A stretch of DNA of 64,000 bases from Methanothermobacter sp. MT-2 (GCA_003584625.1 AP017647.1:249501-313500); one strand, 5' to 3'. Shown: positions 9,955-20,433, counted from the first letter of the stretch. Program-made: numbers and translations. Notes: generated from the letters alone by a model not told the origin.

Positions 9955-10611
9955 ATGATCGAAAAAGATTTCGTCATAGAAGGTCTTAAAAGGACAAAAA
10001 TCGACGAATACCTTGAAAAGGAACTTGAAAGGGCTGGATACGGTGGTATGGACATCCAAGTAACACCCCTAGGTACCATGGTAGTGGTCTATGCAGAAAG
10101 ACCAGGAATGGTAATTGGACGAGGGGGTAAAACAGTCCGAAGCATAACCCAAAAACTCAAAAACAAATTCAAACTCGAAAACCCCCAAGTAGAAGTTAAA
10201 GAAGTTGAAGTACCAGAATTAAACCCTAAGATAATGGCCCACAAAATCGCTGCCATGCTCCAGCGGGGCATGCACTTCAGGAGAGTGGCCTACACAGCCA
10301 TGAGAAGGATAATGTCAGCTGGCGCCCAGGGAGTTGAAATCACAATATCTGGGAAGATAAGAGGTGCCAGGGCAGCCATGGCCAAATTCACAGACGGTTA
10401 TATTAAAAAGTGTGGCGAACCAGCCATAGAATTCGTCAAGGAAGGATTCGCCACAGTACAACTAAAACCCGGAGTCTTGGGTGTATACGTGCGTATAATG
10501 CCCCCAGACGCCAAACTACCAGATGATGTGGAGATCAAAACCCCAAAGATTGAAGAAGAAATCACAGAAGAAGAAGCCGAGGAAGAACTAGAAGAACTAG
10601 AAGAAGAGTGA
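9955..10611 (+). CDS. rps3: ribosomal protein uS3 (S3)
   Basis: 218 aa. The KH domain has its GXXG loop in VIGRGGKTVRSI (about residues 52-63), followed by the C-terminal S3 domain (MRRIMSAGAQGVEITISGK). The last 25 residues are almost entirely glutamate, an acidic tail common in archaeal S3. It is part of the mRNA entry tunnel. The start ATG is 4 bases after the rpl22 stop. Confidence 0.96.
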   Translation: MIEKDFVIEGLKRTKIDEYLEKELERAGYGGMDIQVTPLGTMVVVYAERPGMVIGRGGKTVRSITQKLKNKFKLENPQVEVKEVEVPELNPKIMAHKIAAMLQRGMHFRRVAYTAMRRIMSAGAQGVEITISGKIRGARAAMAKFTDGYIKKCGEPAIEFVKEGFATVQLKPGVLGVYVRIMPPDAKLPDDVEIKTPKIEEEITEEEAEEELEELEEE

Positions 10612-10617
10612 TTAAAA

Positions 10618-10812
10618 ATGGCCATCCTAAAAAGTGATGAGATAAGAGAGATGGACACAGAAGAACTCCATAAAAAATTAGATGAACTAAAAGCAGAATA
10701 TTCAAAATACTTATCCAAAAGCGCGGCAACAGGAGCCCATGAAAACCCTGGTAAAATGCGCGAACTTAGAAAGACGATAGCAAGAGTTCTCACAATCATG
10801 AAAGAAAAATAG
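10618..10812 (+). CDS. rpl29: ribosomal protein uL29 (L29)
   Basis: 64 aa two-helix protein with the motif LKAEYSKYLSKSAATGAHENPGKMRELRKTIAR, clearly L29. It sits near the exit of the nascent-chain tunnel next to uL23. It follows rps3 after 6 bases, with GAAGAAGAGTGAT acting as ribosome binding region. Confidence 0.94.
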   Translation: MAILKSDEIREMDTEELHKKLDELKAEYSKYLSKSAATGAHENPGKMRELRKTIARVLTIMKEK

Positions 10813-10824
10813 AAGGAGACATAA

Positions 10825-11130
10825 ATGAAAATCTGCGAGGTATGCGGTCTTCCAAAGGAATTATGCGTCTGTGAAGAAATAGCAAGAGAAATACAAAGAC
10901 TGAAAGTATACACAGTAAGAAGAAGATTCGGAAAAATCATGACAATAATCGAAGGCATCAACGAACAAGAAATAGACATAAAAGAACTCACAAAGACGCT
11001 AAAAGCCAAATGCGCATGTGGGGGAACAGCCAAAGAAGGCAGAATAGAACTACAAGGAGACCATAAAAAAAAGGTCAAAAAAGTCCTAGTCGAGTTAGGC
11101 TTCTCCCCAGACACCATAGAAATAAGATGA
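10825..11130 (+). CDS. translation initiation factor aIF1 (SUI1/YciH family)
   Basis: 101 aa. The N-terminus MKICEVCGLPKELCVC has a CxxC...CxC cysteine cluster that could bind zinc, followed by the SUI1 fold with RRRFGKIMTIIEGI and the ending QLQGDHKKKVKKVLVELGF-like segment. aIF1 monitors start-codon selection on the 30S subunit. Its presence between L29 and the RNase P subunit is normal archaeal order. AGGAGA precedes the ATG. Confidence 0.93.
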   Translation: MKICEVCGLPKELCVCEEIAREIQRLKVYTVRRRFGKIMTIIEGINEQEIDIKELTKTLKAKCACGGTAKEGRIELQGDHKKKVKKVLVELGFSPDTIEIR

Positions 11131-11408
11131 TAACACCAAAGAACATTTTTAGACATGAAATCATAGGCTTAAAAGTCGAAATAGTAGAAAGCCCACACAA
11201 AGACTTCAAAGGCCTCAAGGGCAAGGTCATAGACGAGACAAAAAACACACTCAAACTAGAACTAGAAGATGGAAGAGAAATCACCATACCAAAAGACGTG
11301 GCAATCTTCCACTTCCAACTCCCAAACGGCCAAAAAGTAGAAATAGACGGACAAATACTATTAGGCCGCCCAGAAGAACGGATAAAAAAGAAATTTAAAA
11401 AACCTTAA
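11127..11408 (+). CDS. rnp1: RNase P protein component 1 (Rpp29/Pop4)
   Basis: 93 aa Sm-like barrel protein matching archaeal Rpp29, which pairs with Rpp21 and activates the RNase P specificity domain for 5' tRNA maturation. Conserved features are NIFRHEIIGLKVEIVESPH at the start and the basic C-terminal LGRPEERIKKKFKK. The ATG overlaps the aIF1 stop (ATGA), so the two are translationally coupled. Confidence 0.93.
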   Translation: MITPKNIFRHEIIGLKVEIVESPHKDFKGLKGKVIDETKNTLKLELEDGREITIPKDVAIFHFQLPNGQKVEIDGQILLGRPEERIKKKFKKP

Positions 11409-11419
11409 GGTGATAAGAG

Positions 11420-11740
11420 ATGATCGGCATAGATGTCCCAGAACCAAAATCCAAATGTAACGATCCTAACTGTCCATTCCATGGCAACCTAAAGGTCAGA
11501 GGCCGAATACTAGAAGGTATAGTGACCAGTGACAAAGCAGAAAGGACAGTTACAGTAGAAAGAAGCTACTATCAGTTCCTGCCAAAATATGAAAGATATG
11601 AGAAGAGAAGATCCAAAATAAAAGCCCACAAACCCGATTGCATAGACGTGAAAATTGGGGACACAGTAAAAATTGCAGAATGCAGACCCCTAAGCAAAAC
11701 AAAAAGTTTTGTAGTAGTCCAGGTAAAGGGAGAGAAATAA
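11420..11740 (+). CDS. rps17: ribosomal protein uS17 (S17)
   Basis: 106 aa OB-fold protein. The archaeal N-terminal extension carries [10 protein letters not shown], then the conserved core [39 protein letters not shown] and [13 protein letters not shown]. The GGTGAT ribosome binding site lies 6 bases upstream of the ATG. It binds 16S rRNA early in 30S assembly. Confidence 0.96.
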   Translation: MIGIDVPEPKSKCNDPNCPFHGNLKVRGRILEGIVTSDKAERTVTVERSYYQFLPKYERYEKRRSKIKAHKPDCIDVKIGDTVKIAECRPLSKTKSFVVVQVKGEK

Positions 11741-11741
11741 A

Positions 11742-12140
11742 ATGAAGGCCATAACAAGCAATGTCACCAGGGCACTGCCCGTAGGCGCGACACTACACTG
11801 CGCAGACAATACAGGAGCCCGAGAACTTGAAATAATAGCAGTTAAAGGTTACAAGGGTGTTCGAAGGAGACTCCCAGCCGCAGGTATAGGTGACATGATA
11901 GTGGTCTCAGTAAAAAAAGGTACAGTGGACATGCGAAGAGAAGTCCTCAACGCAGTCATAATAAGACAGAAAAAAGAATACAGGAGACCAGACGGGCTAA
12001 GAGTTAAATTCGAGGATAACGCCGCGGTCATCGTAAACCCAGACGGGAGCCTAAAAGGCTCAGAGATAAGAGGACCCGTCGCAAAAGAAGCGGCGGACAG
12101 ATGGCCCAGCATAGGAAGCGCAGCCAGTATAATAGTATAA
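11742..12140 (+). CDS. rpl14: ribosomal protein uL14 (L14)
   Basis: 132 aa. The universal L14 motif [22 protein letters not shown] and the [23 protein letters not shown] segment are intact. It sits at the subunit interface and is part of the aIF6 binding site. The ATG is just after the rps17 stop, with AGGGAGA upstream as ribosome binding site. Confidence 0.97.
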   Translation: MKAITSNVTRALPVGATLHCADNTGARELEIIAVKGYKGVRRRLPAAGIGDMIVVSVKKGTVDMRREVLNAVIIRQKKEYRRPDGLRVKFEDNAAVIVNPDGSLKGSEIRGPVAKEAADRWPSIGSAASIIV

Positions 12141-12154
12141 TAAGGGTGATAAGA

Positions 12155-12526
12155 ATGGCTAGAAAAAGACCAAGATCAAAACAGCCGAGAAAACAGAGGA
12201 AATTCCTACATAATGCACCTTTACACATCCGTCACAAGATAATGAGCGCAAACTTGAGTAAAGAACTCCGAGAAGAATACAATAGAAGATCACTACCAAT
12301 AAGGAAAGGAGACAAGGTAGAGGTAATGCGCGGAGACTTCAAAGGACACCAGGGAAAAGTGGAAAGAGTAGACCTCAAAGAATATAAAGTTTACGTGGAA
12401 GGCGCCACCATACAAAAAGTGGATGGTACCACAGCATACTTCCCAATACACCCCTCAAACCTTCAAATAATAGAATTAAACCTAGAAGATGAGAAGAGAG
12501 TCGAAATATTAGAACGGAAGGGATAA
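12155..12526 (+). CDS. rpl24: ribosomal protein uL24 (L24)
   Basis: 123 aa from ATG 12155 ([13 protein letters not shown]), which follows AGGGTGATAAGA. The open frame extends to 12101 but that would overlap rpl14 by 40 bases and lacks a ribosome binding site. The KOW motif is [19 protein letters not shown]. It is a 50S assembly initiator near the tunnel exit. Confidence 0.95.
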   Translation: MARKRPRSKQPRKQRKFLHNAPLHIRHKIMSANLSKELREEYNRRSLPIRKGDKVEVMRGDFKGHQGKVERVDLKEYKVYVEGATIQKVDGTTAYFPIHPSNLQIIELNLEDEKRVEILERKG

Positions 12527-12529
12527 AAA

Positions 12530-13258
12530 ATGGCTAAAATGGGATCAAGAAAACATCTTAAACGTTTCAAATCACCTAGACATTGGCCAATACCACCCAA
12601 AGAAAGAAAATGGACAGTTAAACCATCACCAGGACCCCACACCATGGAAAACTCACTACCACTCCTTATAATAGTAAGAGACATCCTAGGCGTGGCCGAC
12701 ACTTCCAGGGAAGCTAAAAGGATAATAAACAATGGGGAAATCCTTATAGATGGACATCCAAGGAAAAATTACAAGTTCCCAGTCGGTTTCATGGACGTTG
12801 TGGAGATACCAAAAGCAGGCGAAACCTACAGAGCAGGCCTCAGCGAAAAAGGCGAACTCACCTTATACCCCATAGAAGAAAAGGATAAAAACTTCAAACT
12901 ATGCAAGATCATCAACAAAACAACACTAAAAGGTGGGAAAACACAATTAAACCTCCATGATGGACGCAACCACATAACCAATGAAAACCTCAAAGTAGGA
13001 GACGTTATAAAACTCAAAATACCACAACAGGAGATCATAGATTCAATAACATTCAAAGAAGGTAACATAGGACTAGTTACAGGCGGTAAACACATAGGAG
13101 AAATCGGAAAAATCAAAAAGATAACCATCACAAGATCATCAATGCCCAACACAGTAATCATAGAAACAGACACCAATAAAAGTTTCATGACACTCAAAGA
13201 CTACGTATTCGTCATCGGAGAAAAAGAACCAGCCATACAAATAGGAGGAAAACCATGA
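12530..13258 (+). CDS. rps4e: ribosomal protein eS4 (S4e)
   Basis: 242 aa protein with the S4-like RNA-binding domain ([31 protein letters not shown]), a central S4e domain and a KOW segment ([18 protein letters not shown]). Found only in archaea and eukaryotes. The expected position between L24 and L5 supports it. The stop TGA overlaps the rpl5 ATG (ATGA). Confidence 0.96.
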   Translation: MAKMGSRKHLKRFKSPRHWPIPPKERKWTVKPSPGPHTMENSLPLLIIVRDILGVADTSREAKRIINNGEILIDGHPRKNYKFPVGFMDVVEIPKAGETYRAGLSEKGELTLYPIEEKDKNFKLCKIINKTTLKGGKTQLNLHDGRNHITNENLKVGDVIKLKIPQQEIIDSITFKEGNIGLVTGGKHIGEIGKIKKITITRSSMPNTVIIETDTNKSFMTLKDYVFVIGEKEPAIQIGGKP

Positions 13259-13761
13259 ACCCAATGGAACAAGTGAGAATATCAAAGGTAACCCTAAACA
13301 TAGGCGTGGGAGAAGGTGGAGAAAGACTAGCAAGAGCAGAGAAACTACTAGAAATCATGACAGGACAAAAACCAGTTAAAACAATATCAAAGGTAACAAA
13401 CCCAGAATTCGGGATAAGAAAAAAACAGCCAATCGGCTGCAAAGTAACACTACGCGGCGAAAAAGCCGAGGAAATCATCAAAAAATTCCTAGACGGCATC
13501 GGCAACAAACTCAAAGCAAGCCAATTCGACGACCAAGGGAACGTCTCCATGGGGATAGAAGAACACATAGACATACCAGGAATGAAATACGATCCAGACA
13601 TTGGAATATTCGGGATGGACCTTTCAATAACATTCGAAAAGCCAGGATACAGGATAAACAGGCGCAGAATACAGAAAAGGAAGATTCCAAGGAAACATCG
13701 AGTCACACGGGAAGAAGCCATCAAATTCATGAAAGAAAAATTTAAAGTCAAGATAACCTAG
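13255..13761 (+). CDS. rpl5: ribosomal protein uL5 (L5)
   Basis: 168 aa. Conserved segments are [31 protein letters not shown] and [16 protein letters not shown]. It binds 5S rRNA and contacts the P-site tRNA elbow. Translation is coupled to rps4e by the ATGA overlap. Confidence 0.96.
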   Translation: MNPMEQVRISKVTLNIGVGEGGERLARAEKLLEIMTGQKPVKTISKVTNPEFGIRKKQPIGCKVTLRGEKAEEIIKKFLDGIGNKLKASQFDDQGNVSMGIEEHIDIPGMKYDPDIGIFGMDLSITFEKPGYRINRRRIQKRKIPRKHRVTREEAIKFMKEKFKVKIT

Positions 13762-13772
13762 GGTGATATCTT

Positions 13773-13916
13773 ATGCCAAGAAAATATGGGAAAGCATCAA
13801 GGAAATGCTCAAGATGTGGCGATCATTCAGCCATCGTAAGAAGGTACGGGTTAATGTTATGCCGACAATGCTTCAGAGAACTCGCACCAAAAATAGGCTT
13901 CAAAAAATACAACTAA
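13773..13916 (+). CDS. rps14: ribosomal protein uS14 (S14), zinc-binding
   Basis: 47 aa, below the usual ORF size cut-off but clear: [12 protein letters not shown] start, with zinc ligands C12-x2-C15 and C30-x2-C33, and the ending [14 protein letters not shown]. This is the four-cysteine (C+) short form usual in archaea. GGGTGAT lies 6 bases before the ATG. A longer frame from 13763 that overlaps it in another phase is not a gene. Confidence 0.96.
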   Translation: MPRKYGKASRKCSRCGDHSAIVRRYGLMLCRQCFRELAPKIGFKKYN

Positions 13917-13927
13917 GGGGGAAAAAG

Positions 13928-14320
13928 ATGACACTAATGGATCCACTCGCCAACGCACTGACAAACCTTAGAAACAATGAACTTAGAGGAAACACCAAAT
14001 GCATAATATCACCAGCCTCTAAACTAATAGGACGAGTCCTAAGAACAATGCAAAAAGAAGGATACATAGGAGAATTCGAATACGTTGACGACGGCAGAGC
14101 CGGGAAATTCATAGTAGAATTAGAAGGGAACATAAACCAATGCGGAGTCATAAAACCCAGACACGCCGTCAAAAAAGACGAATTCGAAAAATTCGAAAAA
14201 AGATACCTGCCAGCCAGAGACTTCGGAATACTCATACTCACAACACCCCAAGGGATAATGACACACAAAGAAGCCAAAGAAAAAGGGATCGGCGGCAGAC
14301 TACTAGCATACATCTACTAA
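13928..14320 (+). CDS. rps8: ribosomal protein uS8 (S8)
   Basis: 130 aa from ATG 13928 ([18 protein letters not shown]), preceded by AAGGGGG. Upstream extension to 13763 would read through rps14 out of frame. The C-terminal [20 protein letters not shown] is the S8 signature. It binds the central domain of 16S rRNA. Confidence 0.96.
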   Translation: MTLMDPLANALTNLRNNELRGNTKCIISPASKLIGRVLRTMQKEGYIGEFEYVDDGRAGKFIVELEGNINQCGVIKPRHAVKKDEFEKFEKRYLPARDFGILILTTPQGIMTHKEAKEKGIGGRLLAYIY

Positions 14321-14336
14321 AAAAAGGGTGATAAGA

Positions 14337-14870
14337 ATGGCAGTAGCAGCTATAATCCGAGAAGAAATACCAATCCCAGAAAACGTAGAAGTCGCCATAG
14401 ACCACAAAATAATAGTAAAAGGGCCCAAAGGGGAAGTATCCCGCGAATTCAACCAACACAACATAAAAATCGATAAAGAAGACGAAAATATCATCCTAGA
14501 AGTTAAGTTCCCACGCAAAAGAGACAAGGCCATGCTAGGAACAATCAAAGCCCACATAAACAATATGATAACCGGGGTAACCAAAGGATTCACATATAAG
14601 ATGAAAATAGTCTACGCACACTTCCCAATGACAGTCAAAGTCCAAGAAGACAAGGTAATAATCGAAAACTTCCTAGGTGAAAGACACCCCCGCAAGGCAA
14701 AAATCCTAGGAGACACCAAAGTCCAAGTAAAAGGCGATGAAGTTCATGTAACCGGCATAGACAAAGAAGATGTTGGACAAACCGTGGCAAACATAGAACA
14801 GGCCACGAAAATCAAAAGAAGAGACCCGAGGGTATTCCAGGATGGCATATACCTTATAAGTAAAGAATAA
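14337..14870 (+). CDS. rpl6: ribosomal protein uL6 (L6)
   Basis: 177 aa from ATG 14337 ([19 protein letters not shown]); GGGTGAT is 6 bases upstream. A GTG at 14328 is in frame but lies inside that ribosome binding site. The two repeated L6 domains end in the archaeal signature [20 protein letters not shown]. It lies near the sarcin-ricin loop of the 50S subunit. Confidence 0.95.
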   Translation: MAVAAIIREEIPIPENVEVAIDHKIIVKGPKGEVSREFNQHNIKIDKEDENIILEVKFPRKRDKAMLGTIKAHINNMITGVTKGFTYKMKIVYAHFPMTVKVQEDKVIIENFLGERHPRKAKILGDTKVQVKGDEVHVTGIDKEDVGQTVANIEQATKIKRRDPRVFQDGIYLISKE

Positions 14871-14884
14871 AAGGGTGATAGCCG

Positions 14885-15211
14885 ATGAAAAAAAGATTCA
14901 AAAGACAAGAATATGCAAGATACAAAAAACTGGGCGAAAAATGGAGAAAACCCAAGGGCAAAACCAGTAAAATGAGAAGATACGAGAAAGGCAAACCAGC
15001 CATGCCATCCATAGGATACCGGAAGCCGAGGAAAAAGAGAGGCTTACACCCCTCAGGCTACAAGGACATTCTAATCAGGAACTTAAAGGAAATAGAATCC
15101 CTAGACCCTTCAAATGAAGCTGCTAGGATAGCATCCACGGTAGGAGCGAGAAAAAAGAGACTGATCATAAAAAGGGCCAGGGAATTAGGAGTTAAAGTCC
15201 TGAACCCATAA
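14885..15211 (+). CDS. rpl32e: ribosomal protein eL32 (L32e)
   Basis: 108 aa, somewhat shorter at the N-terminus than many L32e proteins but containing the full core [21 protein letters not shown] and [26 protein letters not shown] precedes the ATG. An archaeal/eukaryal-specific 50S protein. Confidence 0.94.
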   Translation: MKKRFKRQEYARYKKLGEKWRKPKGKTSKMRRYEKGKPAMPSIGYRKPRKKRGLHPSGYKDILIRNLKEIESLDPSNEAARIASTVGARKKRLIIKRARELGVKVLNP

Positions 15212-15253
15212 AAGCCTCTCAATAAAAAAAGGAGAGAAGGGGGACACAAAAAA

Positions 15254-15700
15254 ATGAATCTCACCACTCAAAAAAGACTAGCCGCAGACATACTCAAAAT
15301 AGGAATAAACAGAGTATGGATAGACCCTGAAAGGGTTGATGAAGTCTCGACGGCAATAACCAGAGAAAGCATAAAACAACTAATAGACGATGGAGCCATA
15401 AAAGCCAAACCCAAAAAAGGTATAAGCAGTTACAGATCCAAGAAGATCAAACAGCAAAAAAAGAAGGGCAGAAGAAAAGGAAAAGGCAGCATAAAAGGGG
15501 CTAAAGGTGCTAGAAGACCCCGTAAGAGGGAGTGGATCAGCACCATAAGGGCTCTGAGGAAAGATCTTAAAAAAATGAGGGATAAAAGAGAGATAAACAA
15601 GACAACATATCGTAAACTTTACAAGATGGCTAAGGGCGGGGCTTTCAGGAGCAAATCTTACATGAAAACCTATGCCAGAGACCATGACATGCTAAGATAA
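15254..15700 (+). CDS. rpl19e: ribosomal protein eL19 (L19e)
   Basis: 148 aa. The N-terminus NLTTQKRLAADILKIGINRVWIDPERVDE and the basic stretch KKKGRRKGKGSIKGAKGAR identify L19e. It forms intersubunit bridges in archaeal and eukaryal ribosomes. AGGAGAGAAGG precedes the ATG by 15-20 bases, a longer spacing than usual. Confidence 0.95.
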   Translation: MNLTTQKRLAADILKIGINRVWIDPERVDEVSTAITRESIKQLIDDGAIKAKPKKGISSYRSKKIKQQKKKGRRKGKGSIKGAKGARRPRKREWISTIRALRKDLKKMRDKREINKTTYRKLYKMAKGGAFRSKSYMKTYARDHDMLR

Positions 15701-15717
15701 AAGGGAGGCGATGAGAC

Positions 15718-16299
15718 TTGGCATACGGACCCAGATACAAGTTACCCTTCAGAAGACGTAGAGAAGGGAAAACGGACTACAGGGCAAGGTACAAGTTAGT
15801 TGACACTGAAAAGTTAAGATTCGTTGTAAGATTAACCAATTATCATGTTATAACCCAGATAATAAAAGTTGGCAGAATGGGAGATGAAACAATTGTCTCA
15901 GCCCACTCAAAACAATTACAAAAAATAGGATGGCTAGCCAGCACTAATAATATCAGCGCAGCCTACCTAACAGGATACCTCTGCGGTAAAAAAGCCCTAA
16001 AAGAGGGTGTAACCGAGGCAGTTCTTGACATGGGACTGAAACCACCAATTAAAGGTTCGAAGGTTTTCGCAGCCCTTAAAGGGGCTGTGGACGCGGGTTT
16101 AAACGTGCCACACAGCGAATCCATCCTACCAGACGACTCAAGGATAAAAGGAGAACACATAGCAGCATATGCAAAATCATTAGATGAAACAGAAACCGAA
16201 AAAAGGTTCTCCAAATACTTCGAAAAGGGCATCTCCCCACTAAGATTACCAGAACACTTCGAAGAAATCAAAAAGAAAATAGATGAGGTAATATCATGA
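15718..16299 (+). CDS. rpl18: ribosomal protein uL18 (L18)
   Basis: 193 aa archaeal L18, longer than the bacterial form. Start is TTG ([14 protein letters not shown]), supported by GGGAGGCGAT about 8 bases upstream. Conserved segments are [16 protein letters not shown] and the [17 protein letters not shown]-type region. It binds 5S rRNA with uL5. The stop overlaps the rps5 start. Confidence 0.95.
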   Translation: MAYGPRYKLPFRRRREGKTDYRARYKLVDTEKLRFVVRLTNYHVITQIIKVGRMGDETIVSAHSKQLQKIGWLASTNNISAAYLTGYLCGKKALKEGVTEAVLDMGLKPPIKGSKVFAALKGAVDAGLNVPHSESILPDDSRIKGEHIAAYAKSLDETETEKRFSKYFEKGISPLRLPEHFEEIKKKIDEVIS

Positions 16300-16940
16300 A
16301 CTTTGACATTGAAGAATGGGAGCCTAAGACAAGCCTAGGACGCAGAGTAAAAGAAGGAGAAATCACAAGCATAGACGAGATATTCGAAGAAGGACTCCCC
16401 ATAATGGAATTGGAAATAATAGACGCACTACTCCCAGACCTCCAAGAAGAGGTCATAGACGTTAACCTAGTCCAGAGAATGCACAAATCAGGAAGAAAAG
16501 TAAACTTCAGAGTCATCGTAGCAGTTGGAAACAGGGACGGCTACGTGGGACTAGGACAAGGAAAAGCAAGAGAAGTCGGACCAGCCATAAGAAAAGCAGT
16601 AGACGATGCCAAATTTAACATAATCAAAGTCAGAAGAGGATGCGGAGACTGGGGATGCATATGTGGAAAAGAACACACCGTACCCTTCAAAGTCACAGGT
16701 AAAAGTGGAAGCGTGAGAGTCACCCTATTACCAGCACCAGGAGGTGTGGGACTCGCCATAGGAGACGTTGGCAAAACAATACTCAAACTCGCAGGGATAG
16801 AAGACGTATGGTCCAGGACAAAGGGACAAACACAAACCACCATAAACTTCGCAAAGGCAACCTTCAACGCCCTAAAACAACTAAGTAAAGTAAAAGCCGC
16901 TGAAAAAGACCTTAAAACACTTGGAGTCACCACAACATAA
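16296..16940 (+). CDS. rps5: ribosomal protein uS5 (S5)
   Basis: 214 aa. The double-stranded RNA-binding-like domain starts [25 protein letters not shown], and the [20 protein letters not shown] loop is the S5 fidelity region near the mRNA entry. The ATG overlaps the L18 stop by 4 bases. Confidence 0.96.
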   Translation: MNFDIEEWEPKTSLGRRVKEGEITSIDEIFEEGLPIMELEIIDALLPDLQEEVIDVNLVQRMHKSGRKVNFRVIVAVGNRDGYVGLGQGKAREVGPAIRKAVDDAKFNIIKVRRGCGDWGCICGKEHTVPFKVTGKSGSVRVTLLPAPGGVGLAIGDVGKTILKLAGIEDVWSRTKGQTQTTINFAKATFNALKQLSKVKAAEKDLKTLGVTTT

Positions 16941-16957
16941 AAAAGCGGTGATCTAGA

Positions 16958-17413
16958 ATGTTCGCAGTCATAAGAGTGAGAGGATCAGTAGGTGTGAGAA
17001 AAGACATCAAAGACACCCTAAAAATGTTAAGATTACATAGGATCAACCATGCAATACTAGTCGATGAAACACCAAGCTACAAGGGCATGCTACAAAAAGC
17101 CAAAGACTACATAACATGGGGAGAAATAAACAAGGACACACTAGCAGCTATGATACAAAAAAGGGGAAGATTACCCGGTAACAAGAAAATCACAGAAGAA
17201 CACATAAAAGATAAAGGTTATTCAACATTCAAAGAATTCGCAGAAGCCATAATCAAAGGAGAAATCAAACTAGAAGACTCCAATATAAAACCAGTATTCA
17301 GACTCCAACCACCACGAAAAGGCTACAAGAGCGTTAAAAAATCCTTCAAAGAAGGTGGAAGCCTAGGCTACAGAGGAGATAAAATAAACGAATTAATACA
17401 ACAAATGATATAA
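16958..17413 (+). CDS. rpl30: ribosomal protein uL30 (L30)
   Basis: 151 aa long archaeal form of L30. N-terminal [27 protein letters not shown] and the C-terminal [25 protein letters not shown] segment are typical. GCGGTGAT lies 5-8 bases upstream of the ATG. Confidence 0.95.
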   Translation: MFAVIRVRGSVGVRKDIKDTLKMLRLHRINHAILVDETPSYKGMLQKAKDYITWGEINKDTLAAMIQKRGRLPGNKKITEEHIKDKGYSTFKEFAEAIIKGEIKLEDSNIKPVFRLQPPRKGYKSVKKSFKEGGSLGYRGDKINELIQQMI

Positions 17414-17431
17414 CATCCGGGGGAGCCTACG

Positions 17432-17872
17432 ATGATCAGAAAAAGAAAAAAGATTAATAAAATGAGAGGATCCAGGACAGTCGGCGGAGGATCATCAAAG
17501 AAAAGACGCGGAGCAGGACACCGTGGCGGCAGAGGACAAGCAGGCGGACACAAACACCACTGGACATGGATAGTCAAACACGACCCAGAACACTTCGGTA
17601 AAAGAGGATTCAAACGCCCCAGAGAACTTGTAAAGGATCTGAAAACAATAAACCTTGGAGAAATCCAAGAAAAACTGCCAAAATTCATAAAAGAAGGCAT
17701 AGCCCAAAAAGAAAAAAACATAACAATCCTAGATCTTACAAGAACAGACTACGATAAAGTACTAGGCCAAGGCAAAATAACAGAACCACTACACATCAAA
17801 GCCCACGAATTCTCGGCTCAAGCAAAAGAAAAAATAAAAGAGGCCGGGGGGAAAACAGAAACAATAGACTAA
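17432..17872 (+). CDS. rpl15: ribosomal protein uL15 (L15)
   Basis: 146 aa. The glycine/arginine-rich N-terminus [32 protein letters not shown] and the C-terminal [20 protein letters not shown] are L15 signatures. A GGGGGAG ribosome binding site precedes the ATG. Last ribosomal gene before secY, the standard spc-operon order. Confidence 0.95.
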   Translation: MIRKRKKINKMRGSRTVGGGSSKKRRGAGHRGGRGQAGGHKHHWTWIVKHDPEHFGKRGFKRPRELVKDLKTINLGEIQEKLPKFIKEGIAQKEKNITILDLTRTDYDKVLGQGKITEPLHIKAHEFSAQAKEKIKEAGGKTETID

Positions 17873-17894
17873 CCTTGATGGGAGTTGAACCAAT

Positions 17895-19256
17895 TTGAGG
17901 GAGAAACTAGACCCCATATTCTCAATACTACCCCAGGTAAAACAGCCAGAATACAGACAAACATTCAAAGAAAAACTAAAATGGACCGGGATAATCCTAA
18001 TACTCTACTACTTCCTCGGCCAAATACCCCTATATGGTCTAAGCCCATATGCAGTGGACCAATTCGCCCAATTAAGGGCGGTTATCGCAGGAAACTTCGG
18101 ATCCATACTAACATTAGGTATAGGACCCATAGTATCAGCATCAATCATACTACAATTACTCGTAGGCGGCAAACTATTAAAATTGGACCTCTCACGCCAC
18201 GAAGACAAAGCATTCTTCCAAGGAACCCAAAAATTACTTGCAATGATCTTCACAGTCTTTGAAGCCAGCATACTAGTATTAACTGGTGCACTAGCACCCA
18301 TATCATCCACATTCATCGGCATACTCATATTACAGATGACCATAGGCGGCATACTCATAATATTCCTAGACGAGGTTATATCCAAATGGGGCTTCGGCAG
18401 TGGAGTGGGATTATTCATCGCAGCCGGAGTAGCCCAAGAAATCATGGTCGGAGCATTCAACCCCTTATCATCACCAGCACAACCAGGAGTACCAGCTGGT
18501 AGAATACCAGGATTCCTATACCTGCTGGCAACTGGACAATCCCCAGACCTACAATACTATATCATACCAATACTCGCCCTAATCTTCGTATTCCTCATTG
18601 TAGTATATGCAGAGAGTATGAGAGTAGAAATACCCCTAACCATGGGTGGAGGTAAAAGATGGGGACGCGGTCCAATAGGCAAATACCCCCTCAGATTCGT
18701 ATATGCAAGTAACATGCCAGTTATACTCACAAGCGCCCTACTACTAAACGTACAATTAATGGCCAATGTATTCCAAAAAATTGGACATCCAATACTTGGA
18801 GAAGTATCAGGTGGACAAGCTATAAGCGGCCTAGCATACCTCCTAACACCCCCAAGGTCAATAGACATCCTATTCACAGACCCGCTAAAGGTGGCGTTCT
18901 ACGCCATAGTGTTCATCGGATTTTCCATACTATTCGCATGGTTATGGATCGAGATAAGCGGCCTAGGGCCGCGGGAGGTTGCCAAACAATTATACCAGAT
19001 GGGCTTGCAAGTTCCTGGTTTTAGGAGTACTAAGAGGCAGTTTGAAAGGATATTAAGCCGTTACATACCCCCACTCACAATACTAGGAGGGGCTTTCGTA
19101 GGATTCCTAGCATTCATAGCCGACTTAACAGGGGCCCTAGGTGGGGGTACCGGTGTGCTCCTAACAGTAGGGATCATCTACAGATTATATGAGGAGATAG
19201 CCCAAGAACAACTTATGGACATGCATCCAATGCTCAGACGCTTCCTCGGAGAATAG
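17895..19256 (+). CDS. secY: protein translocase subunit SecY (Sec61 alpha)
   Basis: 453 aa polytopic membrane protein with about ten hydrophobic segments and an N-terminal amphipathic helix. Typical features are the plug-region start QFAQLRAVIAGNFGSILTLGIGPIVSASIILQLLVGGKLL and the cytosolic loop GGGKRWGRGPIGKYPLRFVYASNMPVIL. Start is TTG 17895 following GGGAGTTG; this is the first in-frame start with a possible ribosome binding site. It forms the channel for secreted proteins such as those at 37-44 kb. Confidence 0.95.
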   Translation: MREKLDPIFSILPQVKQPEYRQTFKEKLKWTGIILILYYFLGQIPLYGLSPYAVDQFAQLRAVIAGNFGSILTLGIGPIVSASIILQLLVGGKLLKLDLSRHEDKAFFQGTQKLLAMIFTVFEASILVLTGALAPISSTFIGILILQMTIGGILIIFLDEVISKWGFGSGVGLFIAAGVAQEIMVGAFNPLSSPAQPGVPAGRIPGFLYLLATGQSPDLQYYIIPILALIFVFLIVVYAESMRVEIPLTMGGGKRWGRGPIGKYPLRFVYASNMPVILTSALLLNVQLMANVFQKIGHPILGEVSGGQAISGLAYLLTPPRSIDILFTDPLKVAFYAIVFIGFSILFAWLWIEISGLGPREVAKQLYQMGLQVPGFRSTKRQFERILSRYIPPLTILGGAFVGFLAFIADLTGALGGGTGVLLTVGIIYRLYEEIAQEQLMDMHPMLRRFLGE

Positions 19257-19277
19257 AATAAAAAGGGACTGATAAAT

Positions 19278-19832
19278 ATGAAGGTTGTTGTAGTTGCAGG
19301 CATACCAGGTTCTGGGAGTACAACAGTACTCCAACACGCACTTGAAGACCTAGAATATGTGAACGTGAATTATGGGGATGTGATGCTTGAAATAGCCAAA
19401 TCAGAGGGTATAGTAGAGGACAGGGATGAGATGAGGAGACTTTCACCAGAAAAACAGAAGATGATACAGAAGGCGGCTGCGAAAAGTATAAGAGAAAGAT
19501 CCAAAGAAACTAATATAATTGTCGACACCCACTGCACAATAAAAACACCCACTGGTTTTCTACCAGGACTGCCAAAATGGGTCCTGGATGAACTCCAACC
19601 CAACATGTTCGTACTAATTGAAGCAGACCCAGAAGAAATCTTTATGAGAAGAATCTCAGATAAAACACGAAGCAGAGACATGGAAATGCTCAAGGAAATA
19701 GAACTACACCAACAGATGAACAGGGCCGCGGCCATAGCCTACGCCACCCTAACCGGCGCAACAGTGAAAATAATCGAAAACCATAACAACCGCCTAGAAA
19801 ATGCAGTTCAAGAAATGAGAAAGATATTATAG
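19278..19832 (+). CDS. adkA: adenylate kinase (archaeal type)
   Basis: 184 aa, the short archaeal adenylate kinase, distinct from bacterial Adk. The P-loop is AGIPGSGSTT (residues 7-16), followed by the AMP-binding VNYGDVMLEIA and the lid arginines near RISDKTRSRD. Balances AMP, ADP and ATP. Location directly after secY is conserved in bacteria and archaea. Confidence 0.94.
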   Translation: MKVVVVAGIPGSGSTTVLQHALEDLEYVNVNYGDVMLEIAKSEGIVEDRDEMRRLSPEKQKMIQKAAAKSIRERSKETNIIVDTHCTIKTPTGFLPGLPKWVLDELQPNMFVLIEADPEEIFMRRISDKTRSRDMEMLKEIELHQQMNRAAAIAYATLTGATVKIIENHNNRLENAVQEMRKIL

Positions 19833-19847
19833 AGGGGAAACAAGAAA

Positions 19848-20411
19848 ATGGTACTAAACATCATCTACAATGGATTAGACATCATATTCGGCCCATTCCT
19901 GGCATTGGATCCGAACCCGCAAAATCCAATATTCACAATATTTGTTATAGCCACCTTGGTAGCCTTTATAATAACCTTGGCAAATAAACTACTCGTAAAT
20001 CAAGAGCGGTTACAAGAGCTTAGAGAGGAGATGCAAGAATTTCAACAGGAAGTAATGGAGGCCAGAAAATCTAGTGACGTTAAAGCCCTAGAGGAACTCC
20101 AGGAAAAGCAGATGGAATTCATGGATAAGCAAAGGGAAATGATGACAATGTCATTCAAACCCATGATAGTAACCTTTCTACCTATAATCCTAGTGTTCTA
20201 TTGGATGGCGCAGCATCCTCATATTTCAAAGGCTACCATAATACTTCCACAGGTAGCATATTATGTGCTTCTAGTCCCAATATGGCACATGTTCTATAAG
20301 ATGCCAGCTGGTTCACCAGCATATGCCATTGGCTGGCTTGGCTGGTACATACTATGCTCATTTGCAATGTCCCAGATATTCAGGAAATTCATGGGACTTA
20401 AAGGAATGTAG
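19848..20411 (+). CDS. DUF106 membrane protein, EMC3/Oxa1/YidC-like insertase
   Basis: 187 aa. An N-terminal membrane segment ([18 protein letters not shown]), a long charged coiled coil (about residues 50-105), then two or three membrane segments. This is the DUF106 topology, shown in archaea to be related to the Oxa1/YidC/EMC3/TMCO1 insertases. The location two genes after secY fits a role in membrane protein insertion. GAGGGG precedes the ATG. Confidence 0.88.
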   Translation: MVLNIIYNGLDIIFGPFLALDPNPQNPIFTIFVIATLVAFIITLANKLLVNQERLQELREEMQEFQQEVMEARKSSDVKALEELQEKQMEFMDKQREMMTMSFKPMIVTFLPIILVFYWMAQHPHISKATIILPQVAYYVLLVPIWHMFYKMPAGSPAYAIGWLGWYILCSFAMSQIFRKFMGLKGM

Positions 20412-20433
20412 AATTTTTTTGGAGGATTATTTC

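Noticed and set aside
10398-11156. 252-codon minus-strand frame
   Set aside because: Antisense to rps3, rpl29 and aIF1, all of which are certain.
13763-13927. Extension of the S8 frame upstream
   Set aside because: It overlaps rps14 in a different frame and has no ribosome binding site; rps14 is the real gene.
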